The notes beneath the pieces were generated by a model. That model was not told where the DNA came from, searched no databases, and was given only the letters and a program-made list of their open reading frames with translations. The position numbers and the translations under genes were made by a program. 33,290 nucleotides of DNA. It comes from an uncultured Clostridia bacterium. Its GTDB lineage: Bacteria; Bacillota; Clostridia; TANB77; CAG-508. Position 1 is the first letter of the stretch; every line of letters starts with the position of its first letter. The stretch is taken from the NCBI GenBank assembly GCA_944392175.1, contig CALXVT010000015.1:1-33290 (forward strand), given 5' to 3'. This document shows, piece after piece, positions 7,070 to 15,227 of the stretch.

Positions 7070-7107
7070 CTTATAGTTAATGTACTATAAGATTTTTTAC
7101 AGTACAT
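7070..7107 (-). promoter_or_regulatory. Overlapping dyads in the leader of the 592-aa gene
   Basis: CTTATAGT (7070-7077) and ACTATAAG (7084-7091) form a perfect 8-bp inverted repeat. ATGTACT (7080-7086) and AGTACAT (7101-7107) form another. The two share bases and cannot both fold. They lie at and just after the expected transcription start, so they could be an operator or a small RNA switch. Confidence 0.5.
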
Positions 7108-7114
7108 GCATATT

Positions 7115-7143
7115 ATTATATCACAATTTGCCCTGTTCGTCAT
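7115..7143 (-). promoter_or_regulatory. Promoter of the 592-aa gene
   Basis: TGATATAAT (extended -10, hexamer at 7115-7120) with ATGACG 17 bases upstream (7138-7143). It points at the 592-aa gene. Confidence 0.65.
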
Positions 7144-7163
7144 TATGTTAATTACGTTTTTGT

Positions 7164-7208
7164 AAAAAAGTGGCTCCTCCATATGTACAGATTGCTTCTC
7201 AATCGCAC
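7164..7208 (-). repeat. Copy B of the duplicated two-hairpin element
   Basis: The minus strand reads GTGCGATTG, a loop, CAATCTGTAC, ATATGGAGG, AGCCACTTTTTTA. It matches the element at 2803-2847 over about 43 bases with few differences; GATTG/CAATC can pair. It lies in the gene-free stretch between prkC and the 592-aa gene. Confidence 0.6.
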
Positions 7209-7210
7209 GG

Positions 7211-7259
7211 GTATATGTAACTTAACCTTGTTGTATACGTAAAAATTTGGCGATTTTTC
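7211..7259 (-). repeat. Dispersed intergenic repeat, copy 1
   Basis: The minus strand contains AAAAATCGCCAAATTTTT followed by GTATACAACAAGGTTAAGTT. It resembles 24664-24705 (AAAAATCTGCCGATTTT, then ATATAACAAGGTTAGGAT). The A/T-rich arms can form a hairpin around GCC. Function unknown. Confidence 0.4.
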
Positions 7260-7271
7260 ATATACAAGAAC

Positions 7272-7322
7272 AAAAGGGGCATGATTAAAGTTTTATGACC
7301 TTTTAAATAACTTACATGCCCC
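7272..7322 (-). terminator. Hairpin with T-tract in the prkC / 592-aa gene intergenic region
   Basis: GGGGCATG (7276-7283) pairs with CATGCCCC (7315-7322); TAA(A)GTT / AACTTA can extend the stem inward. On the minus strand the stem is followed by TTTTGTTCTT, so it could end a small transcript or read-through from prkC. Confidence 0.45.
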
Positions 7323-7462
7323 GTCTTTCCATAGTATAACTTATCTGTAGCTTGCTTTGCTTCTCACAACTAAGAAATGTTCGTCGCCAAAATTGCACAG
7401 CAATTTTGTGTGAAATTTATTTATATAATTGGGATGTTCGGAGAACTTTCCTATTATATAAA
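7323..7462. other. Gene-free stretch with a perfect hairpin at 7388-7408
   Basis: Part of the 512-base gap between prkC and the 592-aa gene. I find no convincing reading frame. CAAAATTGC / GCAATTTTG (7388-7396 with 7400-7408, loop ACA) is a perfect 9-bp hairpin. The G+C level is higher than in other gaps here, and the segment could belong to a structured RNA ending at 7272. I could not match it to a known class. Confidence 0.4.
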
Positions 7463-7491
7463 AAAGAAGTAAGTATATTACCTACTTCTTT
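7463..7491 (-). terminator. Terminator of the rlmN-prpC-prkC operon
   Basis: AAAGAAGTA (7463-7471) pairs with TACTTCTTT (7483-7491); the minus strand then reads TTTTTTATAT. It begins 12 bases past the prkC stop codon. Confidence 0.75.
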
Positions 7492-7502
7492 AAAAAATTC
7501 TA

Positions 7503-9482
7503 TTAGCTAAATGTTACTGTATTATTTCCTGATTTTACTTCATAATTAGGTTTCTCTGTAGAATATATAGTTTCCTTTGTCTCAGAATCTATTATTTCTA
7601 AAGTAATTGTTAATTTGCTACCAACTTTTCCAGATAATTTTATATCATTGAAATTAGTATTACTTTTACTTACATTTCCTCTAGTTTCATTATTAACTTT
7701 TACTGTTACCGTACCAACTTCTGAATCTTCATCATCGCCTTCTGATGGAGCATATTTTTTTATAATTTCATTAACATTTACAACTACATTTATTTCTTTA
7801 GTTTCTGCAACTTTATTTACTGTAATCGTAATTGTTGTTCCTTCTTCTACTTCTTCTCCTGCATCCTTGTTTTGTCTTAATACAACTCCATTGTCTTTAG
7901 AGTCATCTTCGTCATTAACAACATTTACTTCTAAGTTTGCAGATTCTAATAAATCTTTAGCTTCTTGTTCTGTTTTACCAACTAAACTTGGTACTTTTAC
8001 CATTACTATTCCTGAACCTTTACTTACAACAATTTTAACTACACTTCCTGCATCAATTTCTGTATTTGGATCAATATCTTGACTTATAACAATTCCAGCT
8101 TCTACTTCTTCATCATTTTCTTCTGTTATTTCTGCTGTTAAATTAGCTTCTTCCAACGCTTTTTCTGCTTCTTCTCTTGTCATACCTTCTACTTTTGGAA
8201 CAGTAGTTTTTTCAGTTCCTTTACTAACTACAACAGTTATTTCACTTCTTTCTTTAACCATATAGTTTTCTTGATATTCAGGATCTTGTGATATTATTTT
8301 TCCAGCTTCTACATCTGGGCTAAATTCTTCTGATCCTATAACAAGTTTTAAATTCAATTCTTCAGCAGTTTGTTCAGCCTCTTCCTTTGTCATATTAACA
8401 AAGTTTGGAAGTTCTACATCATCAGGAAATGCCATATTAAATATTAAACTAGAAACTCCAAATACTAAAAAGAATAATAATATCGCTCCTAATATTCCAG
8501 ATAAAACTTTATGTTTTAAAATTAATTCTTTAAATTTATTTGGTTTCTTCCCATTTTGTTCTCTAGCTTTTCTTTCTGCTTCTTGAATTTCTTGAGTCGA
8601 AATTCTTTGTGTAGCGGCATTCATATCTTCTCCAATTTGTACAAAATTTGCTTCAGGACTTTTTAATGCTTCATTTAAATCTTTTAACATTTCTGTTGCT
8701 GATTGATATCTTAAATTAGTATCTTTTTGCATTGCCTTCATTATAATATCATTTACTGATTGAGGAATACTTGGATTTAATTCTTTAGGTTCTACTGGTT
8801 TTTCTTGCATATGCTTTAATGCTACTGATACAGGCGTATCAGCATCAAATGGAACTCTTCCTGTAAGCATTTCATACATAACTACACCTAAAGAATATAA
8901 ATCAGATTTTGCATCTGTATATCCTCCTCTAGCATGTTCAGGTGAAAAATAATGAACTGAACCTATAGTAGTTCCAAATGCTGTAATAGTAGAATTAGAT
9001 ACTGCTTTTGCAATACCAAAATCTGTTACTTTAGCAACACCATCTTCTGTAATTATTATATTATGTGGTTTTATATCTCTATGTACAATATTATTTTTAT
9101 GTGCCATTTCTAAAGCTGATGCTATTTGAATAACTATATTTAAAGACCATTTCCAAGGTAAAGGTCCTTTTTCTTCTGTTATTATTTCTTTTAAAGTCTT
9201 TCCTTTTATTAATTCCATTACAATATAATAAAGGCTTCCTTCATTACCTACGTCGAATATTGATACAATATTAGGATGTGTAAGACTGGCTGCTGATTGA
9301 GCTTCTATTCTAAATCTTTTTATAAACTCTTCATCAGTAGTAAATTCATCTCTTAACACTTTAATAGCTACATATCTATTTAATACACTGTCTTTACTTT
9401 TATAAACAGTGGCCATTCCACCATTACCTATTTTCTCAATTATTTCATATCTGTTACCTAATATCTTCCCCTCAAGGTTCAT
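7503..9482 (-). CDS. prkC: PASTA-domain Ser/Thr protein kinase PrkC (Stk1)
   Basis: Membrane kinase that in relatives binds muropeptides or lipid II outside the cell and phosphorylates growth, wall and spore-germination proteins. The 659-residue product has an N-terminal kinase: Gly-loop GNGGM (19-23), Lys41 in VAIKVL, HRDIKPHN with Asp136, DFG at 154-156, and SVHYFSPEHARG at the activation-segment end. A membrane helix lies at about 327-349, followed by three PASTA repeats (about 355-425, 426-492, 493-562), each with the Val/Pro start and EEAE-type helix. An extra beta-rich domain of about 95 residues ends the protein. It follows prpC by 14 bases, with AAGGAGAG as the ribosome-binding site. 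Complete and unremarkable except for the C-terminal extension after PASTA 3. Confidence 0.96.
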   Translation of the reverse strand: MNLEGKILGNRYEIIEKIGNGGMATVYKSKDSVLNRYVAIKVLRDEFTTDEEFIKRFRIEAQSAASLTHPNIVSIFDVGNEGSLYYIVMELIKGKTLKEIITEEKGPLPWKWSLNIVIQIASALEMAHKNNIVHRDIKPHNIIITEDGVAKVTDFGIAKAVSNSTITAFGTTIGSVHYFSPEHARGGYTDAKSDLYSLGVVMYEMLTGRVPFDADTPVSVALKHMQEKPVEPKELNPSIPQSVNDIIMKAMQKDTNLRYQSATEMLKDLNEALKSPEANFVQIGEDMNAATQRISTQEIQEAERKAREQNGKKPNKFKELILKHKVLSGILGAILLFFLVFGVSSLIFNMAFPDDVELPNFVNMTKEEAEQTAEELNLKLVIGSEEFSPDVEAGKIISQDPEYQENYMVKERSEITVVVSKGTEKTTVPKVEGMTREEAEKALEEANLTAEITEENDEEVEAGIVISQDIDPNTEIDAGSVVKIVVSKGSGIVMVKVPSLVGKTEQEAKDLLESANLEVNVVNDEDDSKDNGVVLRQNKDAGEEVEEGTTITITVNKVAETKEINVVVNVNEIIKKYAPSEGDDEDSEVGTVTVKVNNETRGNVSKSNTNFNDIKLSGKVGSKLTITLEIIDSETKETIYSTEKPNYEVKSGNNTVTFS

Positions 9483-9496
9483 ATTTTCATCTCTCC

Positions 9497-10228
9497 TTAA
9501 TCATTATATACAATAACAACAGTTATGTTATCATATCCTCCTCTATTGTTTGCTAAGTCGATTAGCTTTGTATGAGCATTATCAAGATCTTTTGTTACAA
9601 TATCATATATTTCTTGGTCTGTTACCATATTTGTTAATCCATCTGAAGTTAATACAATTGCATCTCCTTTTAAGAAACCTTTAGTAGTTACATCTGGCTC
9701 TACATATGGAGTACATCCTAGGGCTTTCATTAACATATTTTTCTTTGGATGATGTTCTGCTTCTTCTCTAGTTATAGTTCCTTCTTTAACTAATTTTTCT
9801 ACATAACTGTGGTCAGTTGTAAGTTTCCTTATAATGTTTTTTCTGACTCTATATATTCTACTATCTCCTACATGACCTATATATATTTTATTCCCATATG
9901 ACAAACATAATTCCAAAGTTGTTCCCATTCCTTCTAATTCTGGATCCTCTTTAGATTTTTCAAATACAACCATATTGGCATATTCCATACTACTTCTTAT
10001 TAATTCTTCTATATTTATTCTATCATGTGGTATACTAGAAAAATTATTAGTTAAATATTTTCTAGCTGACTCTATTGCAAGTTTACTAGCAATTTCGCCA
10101 CCATTATATCCTCCCATACCATCTGCCAACATATATATTCTTAAGCTTTCATTTTCCTCTGGTACATAATATGCATCCTCGTTTAATTCTCTTGCCTTAC
10201 CTAAATCAGATTTAGCAAAAATCTTCAT
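9497..10228 (-). CDS. prpC: PP2C-family protein phosphatase PrpC (Stp)
   Basis: Metal-dependent Ser/Thr phosphatase that reverses PrkC phosphorylation. Motifs in order: SDLGKARELNEDAY, ADGMGGYNGGEIAS (metal Asp and Gly), GMGTTLE, GHVGDSRIY, LTTDHSYV, LTSDGLTNMV (metal Asp), and GGYDNITVVIV (last metal Asp). The length of 243 aa is typical. It lies 10 bases after rlmN and 14 bases before prkC, giving the standard operon; pairing with the kinase fixes the role. Confidence 0.96.
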   Translation of the reverse strand: MKIFAKSDLGKARELNEDAYYVPEENESLRIYMLADGMGGYNGGEIASKLAIESARKYLTNNFSSIPHDRINIEELIRSSMEYANMVVFEKSKEDPELEGMGTTLELCLSYGNKIYIGHVGDSRIYRVRKNIIRKLTTDHSYVEKLVKEGTITREEAEHHPKKNMLMKALGCTPYVEPDVTTKGFLKGDAIVLTSDGLTNMVTDQEIYDIVTKDLDNAHTKLIDLANNRGGYDNITVVIVYND

Positions 10229-10238
10229 TATCTCACCT

Positions 10239-11267
10239 CTATTTTTTATTTATACTTTTTCTCCTTAACTGACCGCATGCAGCTTCTATATCTGAACCTA
10301 ATTCTCTTCTTATAGTTGCTACAATTCCATGTTCATTTAAATAATCCCTAAATTTTATTATATTTTTATCGGTTGACTTTACAAATTTTCCGTTCTCTAT
10401 TTTATTAATTGGTATCAAATTCACATGTGCAAGCATTCCATGCAATAATTTTACTAATTCCTTAGCATCTTCCAGATTATCATTATTATCTTTAGCCAAA
10501 GCATATTCAAATGAAATTCTTTTATTTGTTTTTTCTATATAATATTTGCATGCCTTCATTAATTCTTCTATTGGATATGCATTATTTACGGGCATCATAC
10601 TACTTCTTTTTTCATTATTTGTAGCATGTAAAGAAATTGATAATGTACATTGTATATGTTTATCTGCCAAGTCATATATTTTTGGAACTACTCCACTAGT
10701 TGATATACTAATATGTCTAGCACCTATATTTAATCCTTTTGGATTATTTAATATTCCTATAGCATTTATAACATTATCATAATTATCAAATGGTTCACCT
10801 ATTCCCATAAAAACAATATTTGAAATTTTAGTATTCTCATCTTGTTCTACAGCTAATATTTGTTCTACAATTTCTCCCGAAGTTAAATTTCTTATAAAAG
10901 GAATTCCTGTAGATGCACAAAACTTGCATCCCATTTTACATCCTATTTGTGATGAAACACATAAAGTTTTACCATGATGATATTGCATTAATACTGTTTC
11001 TATCATGTTTCCATCTAATACATCAAATAAATATTTTTTGGTTCCATCTTTTGATTCTAATTTTTTTACAATTTTAAAATTACATATGCTATATTCTTGT
11101 TTTAATTTTTCTCGTAATTCTTTTGATAAATTTGTCATTTCATCAAATTCTTTTACTTTATCCCTATATAGCCATGTAAATACTTGTTCCGCTCTATATG
11201 GTTTTTCATTCATATATTTAAATTCATTTTTTAATTCATCTAAATTATAATCTTTAATATTCTTCAT
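10239..11267 (-). CDS. rlmN: Dual-specificity 23S rRNA/tRNA methyltransferase RlmN
   Basis: Radical-SAM enzyme making 2-methyladenosine at A2503 of 23S rRNA and A37 of some tRNAs. The 342-residue protein has the radical-SAM triad CKMGCKFC (Cys110, Cys114, Cys117) and the C-terminal methyl-carrier Cys331 in AACGQLRRKS. IVFMGIGEPFDNYDN is the SAM-binding GEP motif, and SISLHATNNEKRS is family-typical. It is the first gene of rlmN-prpC-prkC, with AGGAG before the ATG and a promoter at 11294-11322. Confidence 0.96.
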   Translation of the reverse strand: MKNIKDYNLDELKNEFKYMNEKPYRAEQVFTWLYRDKVKEFDEMTNLSKELREKLKQEYSICNFKIVKKLESKDGTKKYLFDVLDGNMIETVLMQYHHGKTLCVSSQIGCKMGCKFCASTGIPFIRNLTSGEIVEQILAVEQDENTKISNIVFMGIGEPFDNYDNVINAIGILNNPKGLNIGARHISISTSGVVPKIYDLADKHIQCTLSISLHATNNEKRSSMMPVNNAYPIEELMKACKYYIEKTNKRISFEYALAKDNNDNLEDAKELVKLLHGMLAHVNLIPINKIENGKFVKSTDKNIIKFRDYLNEHGIVATIRRELGSDIEAACGQLRRKSINKK

Positions 11268-11293
11268 GTCTACTCCTATTATTTATACGCTTA

Positions 11294-11322
11294 TATATAT
11301 CACAATTTACTATTTTTTTCAA
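11294..11322 (-). promoter_or_regulatory. SigA promoter of rlmN-prpC-prkC
   Basis: TTGAAA (11317-11322), 17-base spacer, TATATA (11294-11299) with an extended TG. It lies about 30 bases before rlmN. Confidence 0.75.
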
Positions 11323-11390
11323 TGTTATAATATAAATTATATTGATTTTTACGAGCATAATTAGAATTTACATTATTAGAATTATGTTTA

Positions 11391-11446
11391 AAACAAGCCA
11401 AAAGGCGGGAACCTTATTATAGGTTTCCCCGCCTTTTGGCTTGTTT
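11391..11446 (-). terminator. Very long intrinsic terminator of the 437-aa gene
   Basis: A perfect 19-bp stem (11391-11409 with 11428-11446), a two-base bulge, and a further 5 bp (AACCT / AGGTT) around a six-base loop. The G+C-rich core GGCGGG is unusual for this DNA. It lies just past the stop codon. Confidence 0.85.
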
Positions 11447-11457
11447 ATAAAATTAGG

Positions 11458-12771
11458 TTAGGCTGTAATGTCCAGCTTAACCTTTCCAGCAATCTGGTCA
11501 CGTTTTGCAATGTACCTAAATACACGCATCACTTCCAATCTGCTGGAATATTTCTTGAGTTCACCGGCTGTAGTTTCAGTTTTTTCGGGAAAATACTGAT
11601 CTACAAATGCCTGCGTTCCGAGTACGCAGTTTCCGGCGCTATGACTGTCATTTATAGTAATAATCAAGTTATCCGGAATTGCTTCCAGAAGTTTTTCATC
11701 ATTGACCTTTGACCGCCAAGCTCTTGCTACGTAAAATACGTCTTCTCTTATTTTACGAGCAATTCCCTTTTTCACCTCCGCATACTGCTGTTTCTTATTC
11801 AGGAAAAACAGTAATTTTGGATCGGTAATTTCGAATTCCACGTATTTCGTGAAATTCAAATTTTCTTTAAGAAAGGCTTTAAATCCTTCCTTATCTGCGT
11901 CGGGAATGAACCGAGCAACTCGCTCAATTTCTTTGTCGTATGCAGTCTCAGAATTTTCCCATCCGACAATATGTGCTTCACTTTCGTAAAGTCTATATGC
12001 CATATTGGGACCTCCTACCTTCCAGCCTGCAATAGAGTCTGTAAGAGCTTCGCAGGGATCTTCCGGCAGTATTTCTGTTGCATATAGTGCTGACCCACCT
12101 ATGCGGGTCGTACGCACTATTGTTCCATCCTTGCATTTGGCAAGGTGGAACAACTCATAAATCCTTTCTCCCGGATAGCTTATAATACTCTCCGAAAAGA
12201 GATCGGTCACGAACTCCCATGGATTGTAACTCCATCCGAAAAAGTCATAGAATTTAAGTTTTACAACTTTTTCATATCTTGAACAGTTCTCTCGTACATC
12301 TACGAAAGTCTTTTTCAAGATACGAGGCTGCTCTTCGAGCGCCTGACCCGTCAAGAGCTTAGAAAGCACTTCACACATATTATTATAATAATGACAATAT
12401 ATTAAAGTGTTTCTTCCTACTCTCAAGACTACTGGATTGTTCTCCAGTAGTCCCTTTTTATCCTCTATGTGACTCTGGTAAGGGAGCATAATGCTCACAT
12501 CATCTGAAAGTTTTACCGGATACTGCCACTCATTGTATGTAGTATCTACCCGGTAATAACCCACGCGTATAAGCTCTCCACAGTTTTTTATGTGGCCTGT
12601 TTCAGAACATCCGGACATAGAGCGGTAGTATAACCGCCCGCCACACATATTGTAGATTTTTTCGTAGTCATACTCGTAATCGAGTAATTCTACGTTTCCA
12701 TCTTCTGTCGGAGCCATGAATAGGTATGTATCTCCGGATCTCCAACCTAATGAGATGTTTCTTTTGGCCAT
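11458..12771 (-). CDS. Unrecognised 437-aa protein, probably acquired
   Basis: Not recognised. The start is ATG at 12771 behind GGAAAGG; an in-frame GTG at 12795 lies upstream of that site and is unlikely. The soluble protein (no signal peptide or membrane segment) begins MAKRNISLGWRSGDTY. It is rich in Tyr, Trp and Cys. Segments worth searching are LKFYDFFGWSYNPWEFVTD, TRIGGSALYATEILPED, and near the end NDSHSAGNCVLGTQAF, a Ser/Gly-Asn-Cys-Gly-Thr motif that looks like an active or binding site. The gene is visibly richer in G+C than its neighbours and uses codons such as CGC, CCG and GGC that are rare nearby. It has its own promoter, a leader of about 170 bases and a very strong terminator, and separates clpX from rlmN. 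It could be a mobile cargo or phage-type gene; no function is claimed. Confidence 0.75.
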   Translation of the reverse strand: MAKRNISLGWRSGDTYLFMAPTEDGNVELLDYEYDYEKIYNMCGGRLYYRSMSGCSETGHIKNCGELIRVGYYRVDTTYNEWQYPVKLSDDVSIMLPYQSHIEDKKGLLENNPVVLRVGRNTLIYCHYYNNMCEVLSKLLTGQALEEQPRILKKTFVDVRENCSRYEKVVKLKFYDFFGWSYNPWEFVTDLFSESIISYPGERIYELFHLAKCKDGTIVRTTRIGGSALYATEILPEDPCEALTDSIAGWKVGGPNMAYRLYESEAHIVGWENSETAYDKEIERVARFIPDADKEGFKAFLKENLNFTKYVEFEITDPKLLFFLNKKQQYAEVKKGIARKIREDVFYVARAWRSKVNDEKLLEAIPDNLIITINDSHSAGNCVLGTQAFVDQYFPEKTETTAGELKKYSSRLEVMRVFRYIAKRDQIAGKVKLDITA

Positions 12772-12942
12772 AATTTTCCTTTCCCTACTACTCACTTAAG
12801 TGGAGTTCGTTCCCAAAACATAAAGTCGGCAAACCTTATGTTCCTGCTTCATTAGCGGGGCATTCCTTCTGTTTTTTATTTTTGTACAAGGAAAAATTCT
12901 CTCAAGAAATTCTATAAACTTTTCAATGTACATTTTTCACAT
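12772..12942 (-). promoter_or_regulatory. Long structured leader of the 437-aa gene
   Basis: About 170 bases between the expected transcription start and the ATG. AACATAA / TTATGTT can form a hairpin around GGTTTGCCGAC (near 12820-12845), and CACTTAAGTG is palindromic close to the start. The G+C level is high for this genome. I cannot assign a known riboswitch class. Confidence 0.45.
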
Positions 12943-12948
12943 ACATAT

Positions 12949-12977
12949 ATAATACCATAATTTTAGAGTGAAGTCAA
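12949..12977 (-). promoter_or_regulatory. SigA promoter of the 437-aa gene
   Basis: TTGACT (12972-12977), 17-base spacer, TATTAT (12949-12954) with TG at the extended position. The rest of the gap up to 13088 shows nothing further. Confidence 0.75.
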
Positions 12978-13088
12978 AAAAATCAGCTCAGGCTATTGAC
13001 TTATATATATCTGGTGTGATAAAATATCTTGTTTGCATTTAAACTCGATTATATGCGATAAATTAGAATTTTCATATTATAAGAGAAA

Positions 13089-13112
13089 AAGGAAGATTTA
13101 AAAATCTTCCTT
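13089..13112 (-). terminator. Terminator of clpP-clpX
   Basis: AAGGAAGATTT / AAATCTTCCTT stem (13089-13099 with 13102-13112), directly after the clpX stop; the minus strand continues TTTTTCTCTT. Confidence 0.8.
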
Positions 13113-14432
13113 CTATGCTGGTTCACTTTCATTTGTTTCTATTTTTCTTCTTTTTATTGTAGGCTTTTTAACTTCTTTATTTTCATTAATAATTACCTCT
13201 GGTTTTGCCAAACCTAATACTGTATCTTTTGTTACAATACATTTTTCTATTTTTGAATTTGATGGAATATCGTACATAATATCCCTCATAATTTCTTCAA
13301 TTATAGAACGTAAACCTCTTGCTCCAGTTTTTCTTTCTATTGCTTTATCTACAATAGCTTCTATAGCATCATCATTAAATTCTAGTTCTACATCATCCAT
13401 AGCTAATAATTTTTTGTATTGTTTTACTAAAGCATTTTTAGGTTTAGTTAGTATATTTATTAATGCATTTTTATCTAATTCTTCTAGTGTTGTAACTATA
13501 GGTAATCTTCCTACAAATTCTGGAATTAAACCAAACTTTAATAAGTCCTGTGGTAATAATTCTTTAAATATTTCTGTTTTTGACTTTTTAGCCATTTCCT
13601 TTTGCTCTACTCCAAAGCCTATAGTCTTTTTACCTGTTCTTTGATCTATTATTTTTTCTAGTCCTTCAAACGCTCCACCACAAATAAATAATATATTTTC
13701 TGTATTTATTTGTATTAGCTCTTGGTGAGGATGTTTTCTTCCTCCTTGTGGTGGTACAGATGCAGTTGTTCCTTCTACAATTTTAAGTAATGCTTGTTGC
13801 ACACCTTCTCCACTTACATCTCTTGTTATAGATGGATTCTCAGATTTTCTTGATATTTTATCTATTTCGTCTATATATATAATTCCTCTTTCTGCTTTTT
13901 CTATATCATAATCTGCAGCTTGAATTAATTTTAATAAAATATTTTCTACATCTTCACCTACATAACCTGCTTCTGTTAATGTTGTCGCATCAGCTATAGC
14001 GAATGGAACATTTAATATTTTAGCTAAAGTTTGTGCAAGTAGTGTTTTTCCACATCCAGTTGGACCTAAAAGTAATATATTACTCTTTTTTATCTCTACA
14101 TCATCGTCATTTTTACTTTTTTCTTCGTTATTAATTCTTTTATAATGATTATATACTGCAACAGAAAGTGTCTTTTTAGCGTTTTCTTGACCTATTACAT
14201 ATTCATCTAATATTTTTTTAATTTCTGCTGGTGTTGGAACTTTATCTTCTTCAACTGTTGTATATGTTTCATCATCATCTTCATAATATTCGTTTTCAAG
14301 TATATTTGCACATACTTGAATACATTCATTACAAATATACACTCCTGGGCCTGCAACTATCTTATCTACACTATCTTGAGTTTTACCACAAAATGAGCAT
14401 CTAATATTTTTAGTATTTTCGTTTTTTTGCAT
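13113..14432 (-). CDS. clpX: ATP-dependent unfoldase ClpX
   Basis: AAA+ ring that unfolds substrates and feeds them to ClpP. The N-terminal zinc-binding domain has paired cysteines (CSFCGK, then CNECIQVC). Walker A is GPTGCGKT, the pore loop is GYVGED, Walker B is [10 protein letters not shown], the ClpP-docking loop is IGFG, and [13 protein letters not shown] carries sensor 2. The length of 439 aa is normal. A GTG nine bases upstream (14441) overlaps the ribosome-binding site; ATG at 14432 has AAGGAG at good spacing. It follows clpP by 37 bases in the usual tig-clpP-clpX order. Confidence 0.97.
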   Translation of the reverse strand: MQKNENTKNIRCSFCGKTQDSVDKIVAGPGVYICNECIQVCANILENEYYEDDDETYTTVEEDKVPTPAEIKKILDEYVIGQENAKKTLSVAVYNHYKRINNEEKSKNDDDVEIKKSNILLLGPTGCGKTLLAQTLAKILNVPFAIADATTLTEAGYVGEDVENILLKLIQAADYDIEKAERGIIYIDEIDKISRKSENPSITRDVSGEGVQQALLKIVEGTTASVPPQGGRKHPHQELIQINTENILFICGGAFEGLEKIIDQRTGKKTIGFGVEQKEMAKKSKTEIFKELLPQDLLKFGLIPEFVGRLPIVTTLEELDKNALINILTKPKNALVKQYKKLLAMDDVELEFNDDAIEAIVDKAIERKTGARGLRSIIEEIMRDIMYDIPSNSKIEKCIVTKDTVLGLAKPEVIINENKEVKKPTIKRRKIETNESEPA

Positions 14433-14469
14433 ATAGAACACTCCTTCTTTTTAATTTATCTTTAGCTCA

Positions 14470-15081
14470 TTATTTTCTTTTATCCATTATTCCATCTATT
14501 AATCCATATTCAAGTGCTTCTTCTGCTGTCATATAATGATCTCTTTCTGTATCTCTGTTAATTACATCTATTGGTTGACCTGTTCTTTCACTTAATAATT
14601 TGTTTAATTTTTCTCTTGTTTTAATCATGTGGTCTGAATAGATTTTAATTTCTGTAGCTTGACCAGAAATTCCTCCACCTTGACCACCTATTAAAGGTTG
14701 ATGAATTAATATTTCTGAATTTGGTGTAGCAAATCTTTTACCTTTTTCACCATTTGCTAATAATACTGCACCAAAACTTGCTGCTAAACCAACACATATT
14801 GTTGATACTGGGCATGAAATATAGTTCATTGTATCTACAATAGCCATTCCATCTGTTATTGATCCTCCTGGGCTATTTATGTATAAATGTATTTCTTTTT
14901 CTGGATCTTCTGATTCTAGGAATAATAATTGTGCTATTACAACACTTGCTGATGAACTATCAACTTGTTCTCCTAAGAATATAATTCTATCTTTTAATAA
15001 TCTTGAAAATATATCGTATGATCTTTCACCTCTGCTACTTTGTTCTATAACATAAGGTACTAAGCTATCTCTTTCTTTCAT
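14470..15081 (-). CDS. clpP: ATP-dependent Clp protease proteolytic subunit
   Basis: Serine peptidase forming the double-heptamer chamber served by ClpX. The catalytic triad is present: Ser102 in [11 protein letters not shown] (usually GMAASMGAFLL), His127 in LIHQPLIGG, Asp177 in NRDTERD. The length (203 aa) and ends are typical. GAGGAGG precedes the ATG. A separate promoter (15111-15139) lies between tig and clpP. No CtsR-type heat-shock operator was seen in this interval. Confidence 0.97.
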   Translation of the reverse strand: MKERDSLVPYVIEQSSRGERSYDIFSRLLKDRIIFLGEQVDSSSASVVIAQLLFLESEDPEKEIHLYINSPGGSITDGMAIVDTMNYISCPVSTICVGLAASFGAVLLANGEKGKRFATPNSEILIHQPLIGGQGGGISGQATEIKIYSDHMIKTREKLNKLLSERTGQPIDVINRDTERDHYMTAEEALEYGLIDGIMDKRK

Positions 15082-15110
15082 AATAATTCCTCCTCTTGAA
15101 AACTTACATT

Positions 15111-15139
15111 ATTGTATATCATATTTAAAGTAAATGCAA
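15111..15139 (-). promoter_or_regulatory. Promoter of clpP-clpX
   Basis: TTGCAT (15134-15139), 17-base spacer, TACAAT (15111-15116), 30 bases before clpP. Confidence 0.65.
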
Positions 15140-15154
15140 ACTTTTTAGAAAAAA

Positions 15155-15221
15155 AGAAGGAGTTTTTATGTAATAAGATTTTTACTAAAACACCTACTAC
15201 AAAAAATATTTAACTCCTTCT
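15155..15221 (-). terminator. Long-loop terminator of tig
   Basis: AGAAGGAGTT (15155-15164) pairs with AACTCCTTCT (15212-15221) across a loop of 47 bases; the minus strand continues with TTTTTTTC. The loop is unusually long. Confidence 0.55.
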
Positions 15222-15227
15222 CTTGTT

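Noticed and set aside
7615-8082. 155-codon plus-strand frame antisense to prkC
   Set aside because: Low-complexity Thr/Ser/Leu translation, no ribosome-binding site; a shadow of the PASTA region.
15082-15154. CtsR or CIRCE heat-shock operator before clpP
   Set aside because: No GGTCAAA direct repeat or long CIRCE dyad in the interval.
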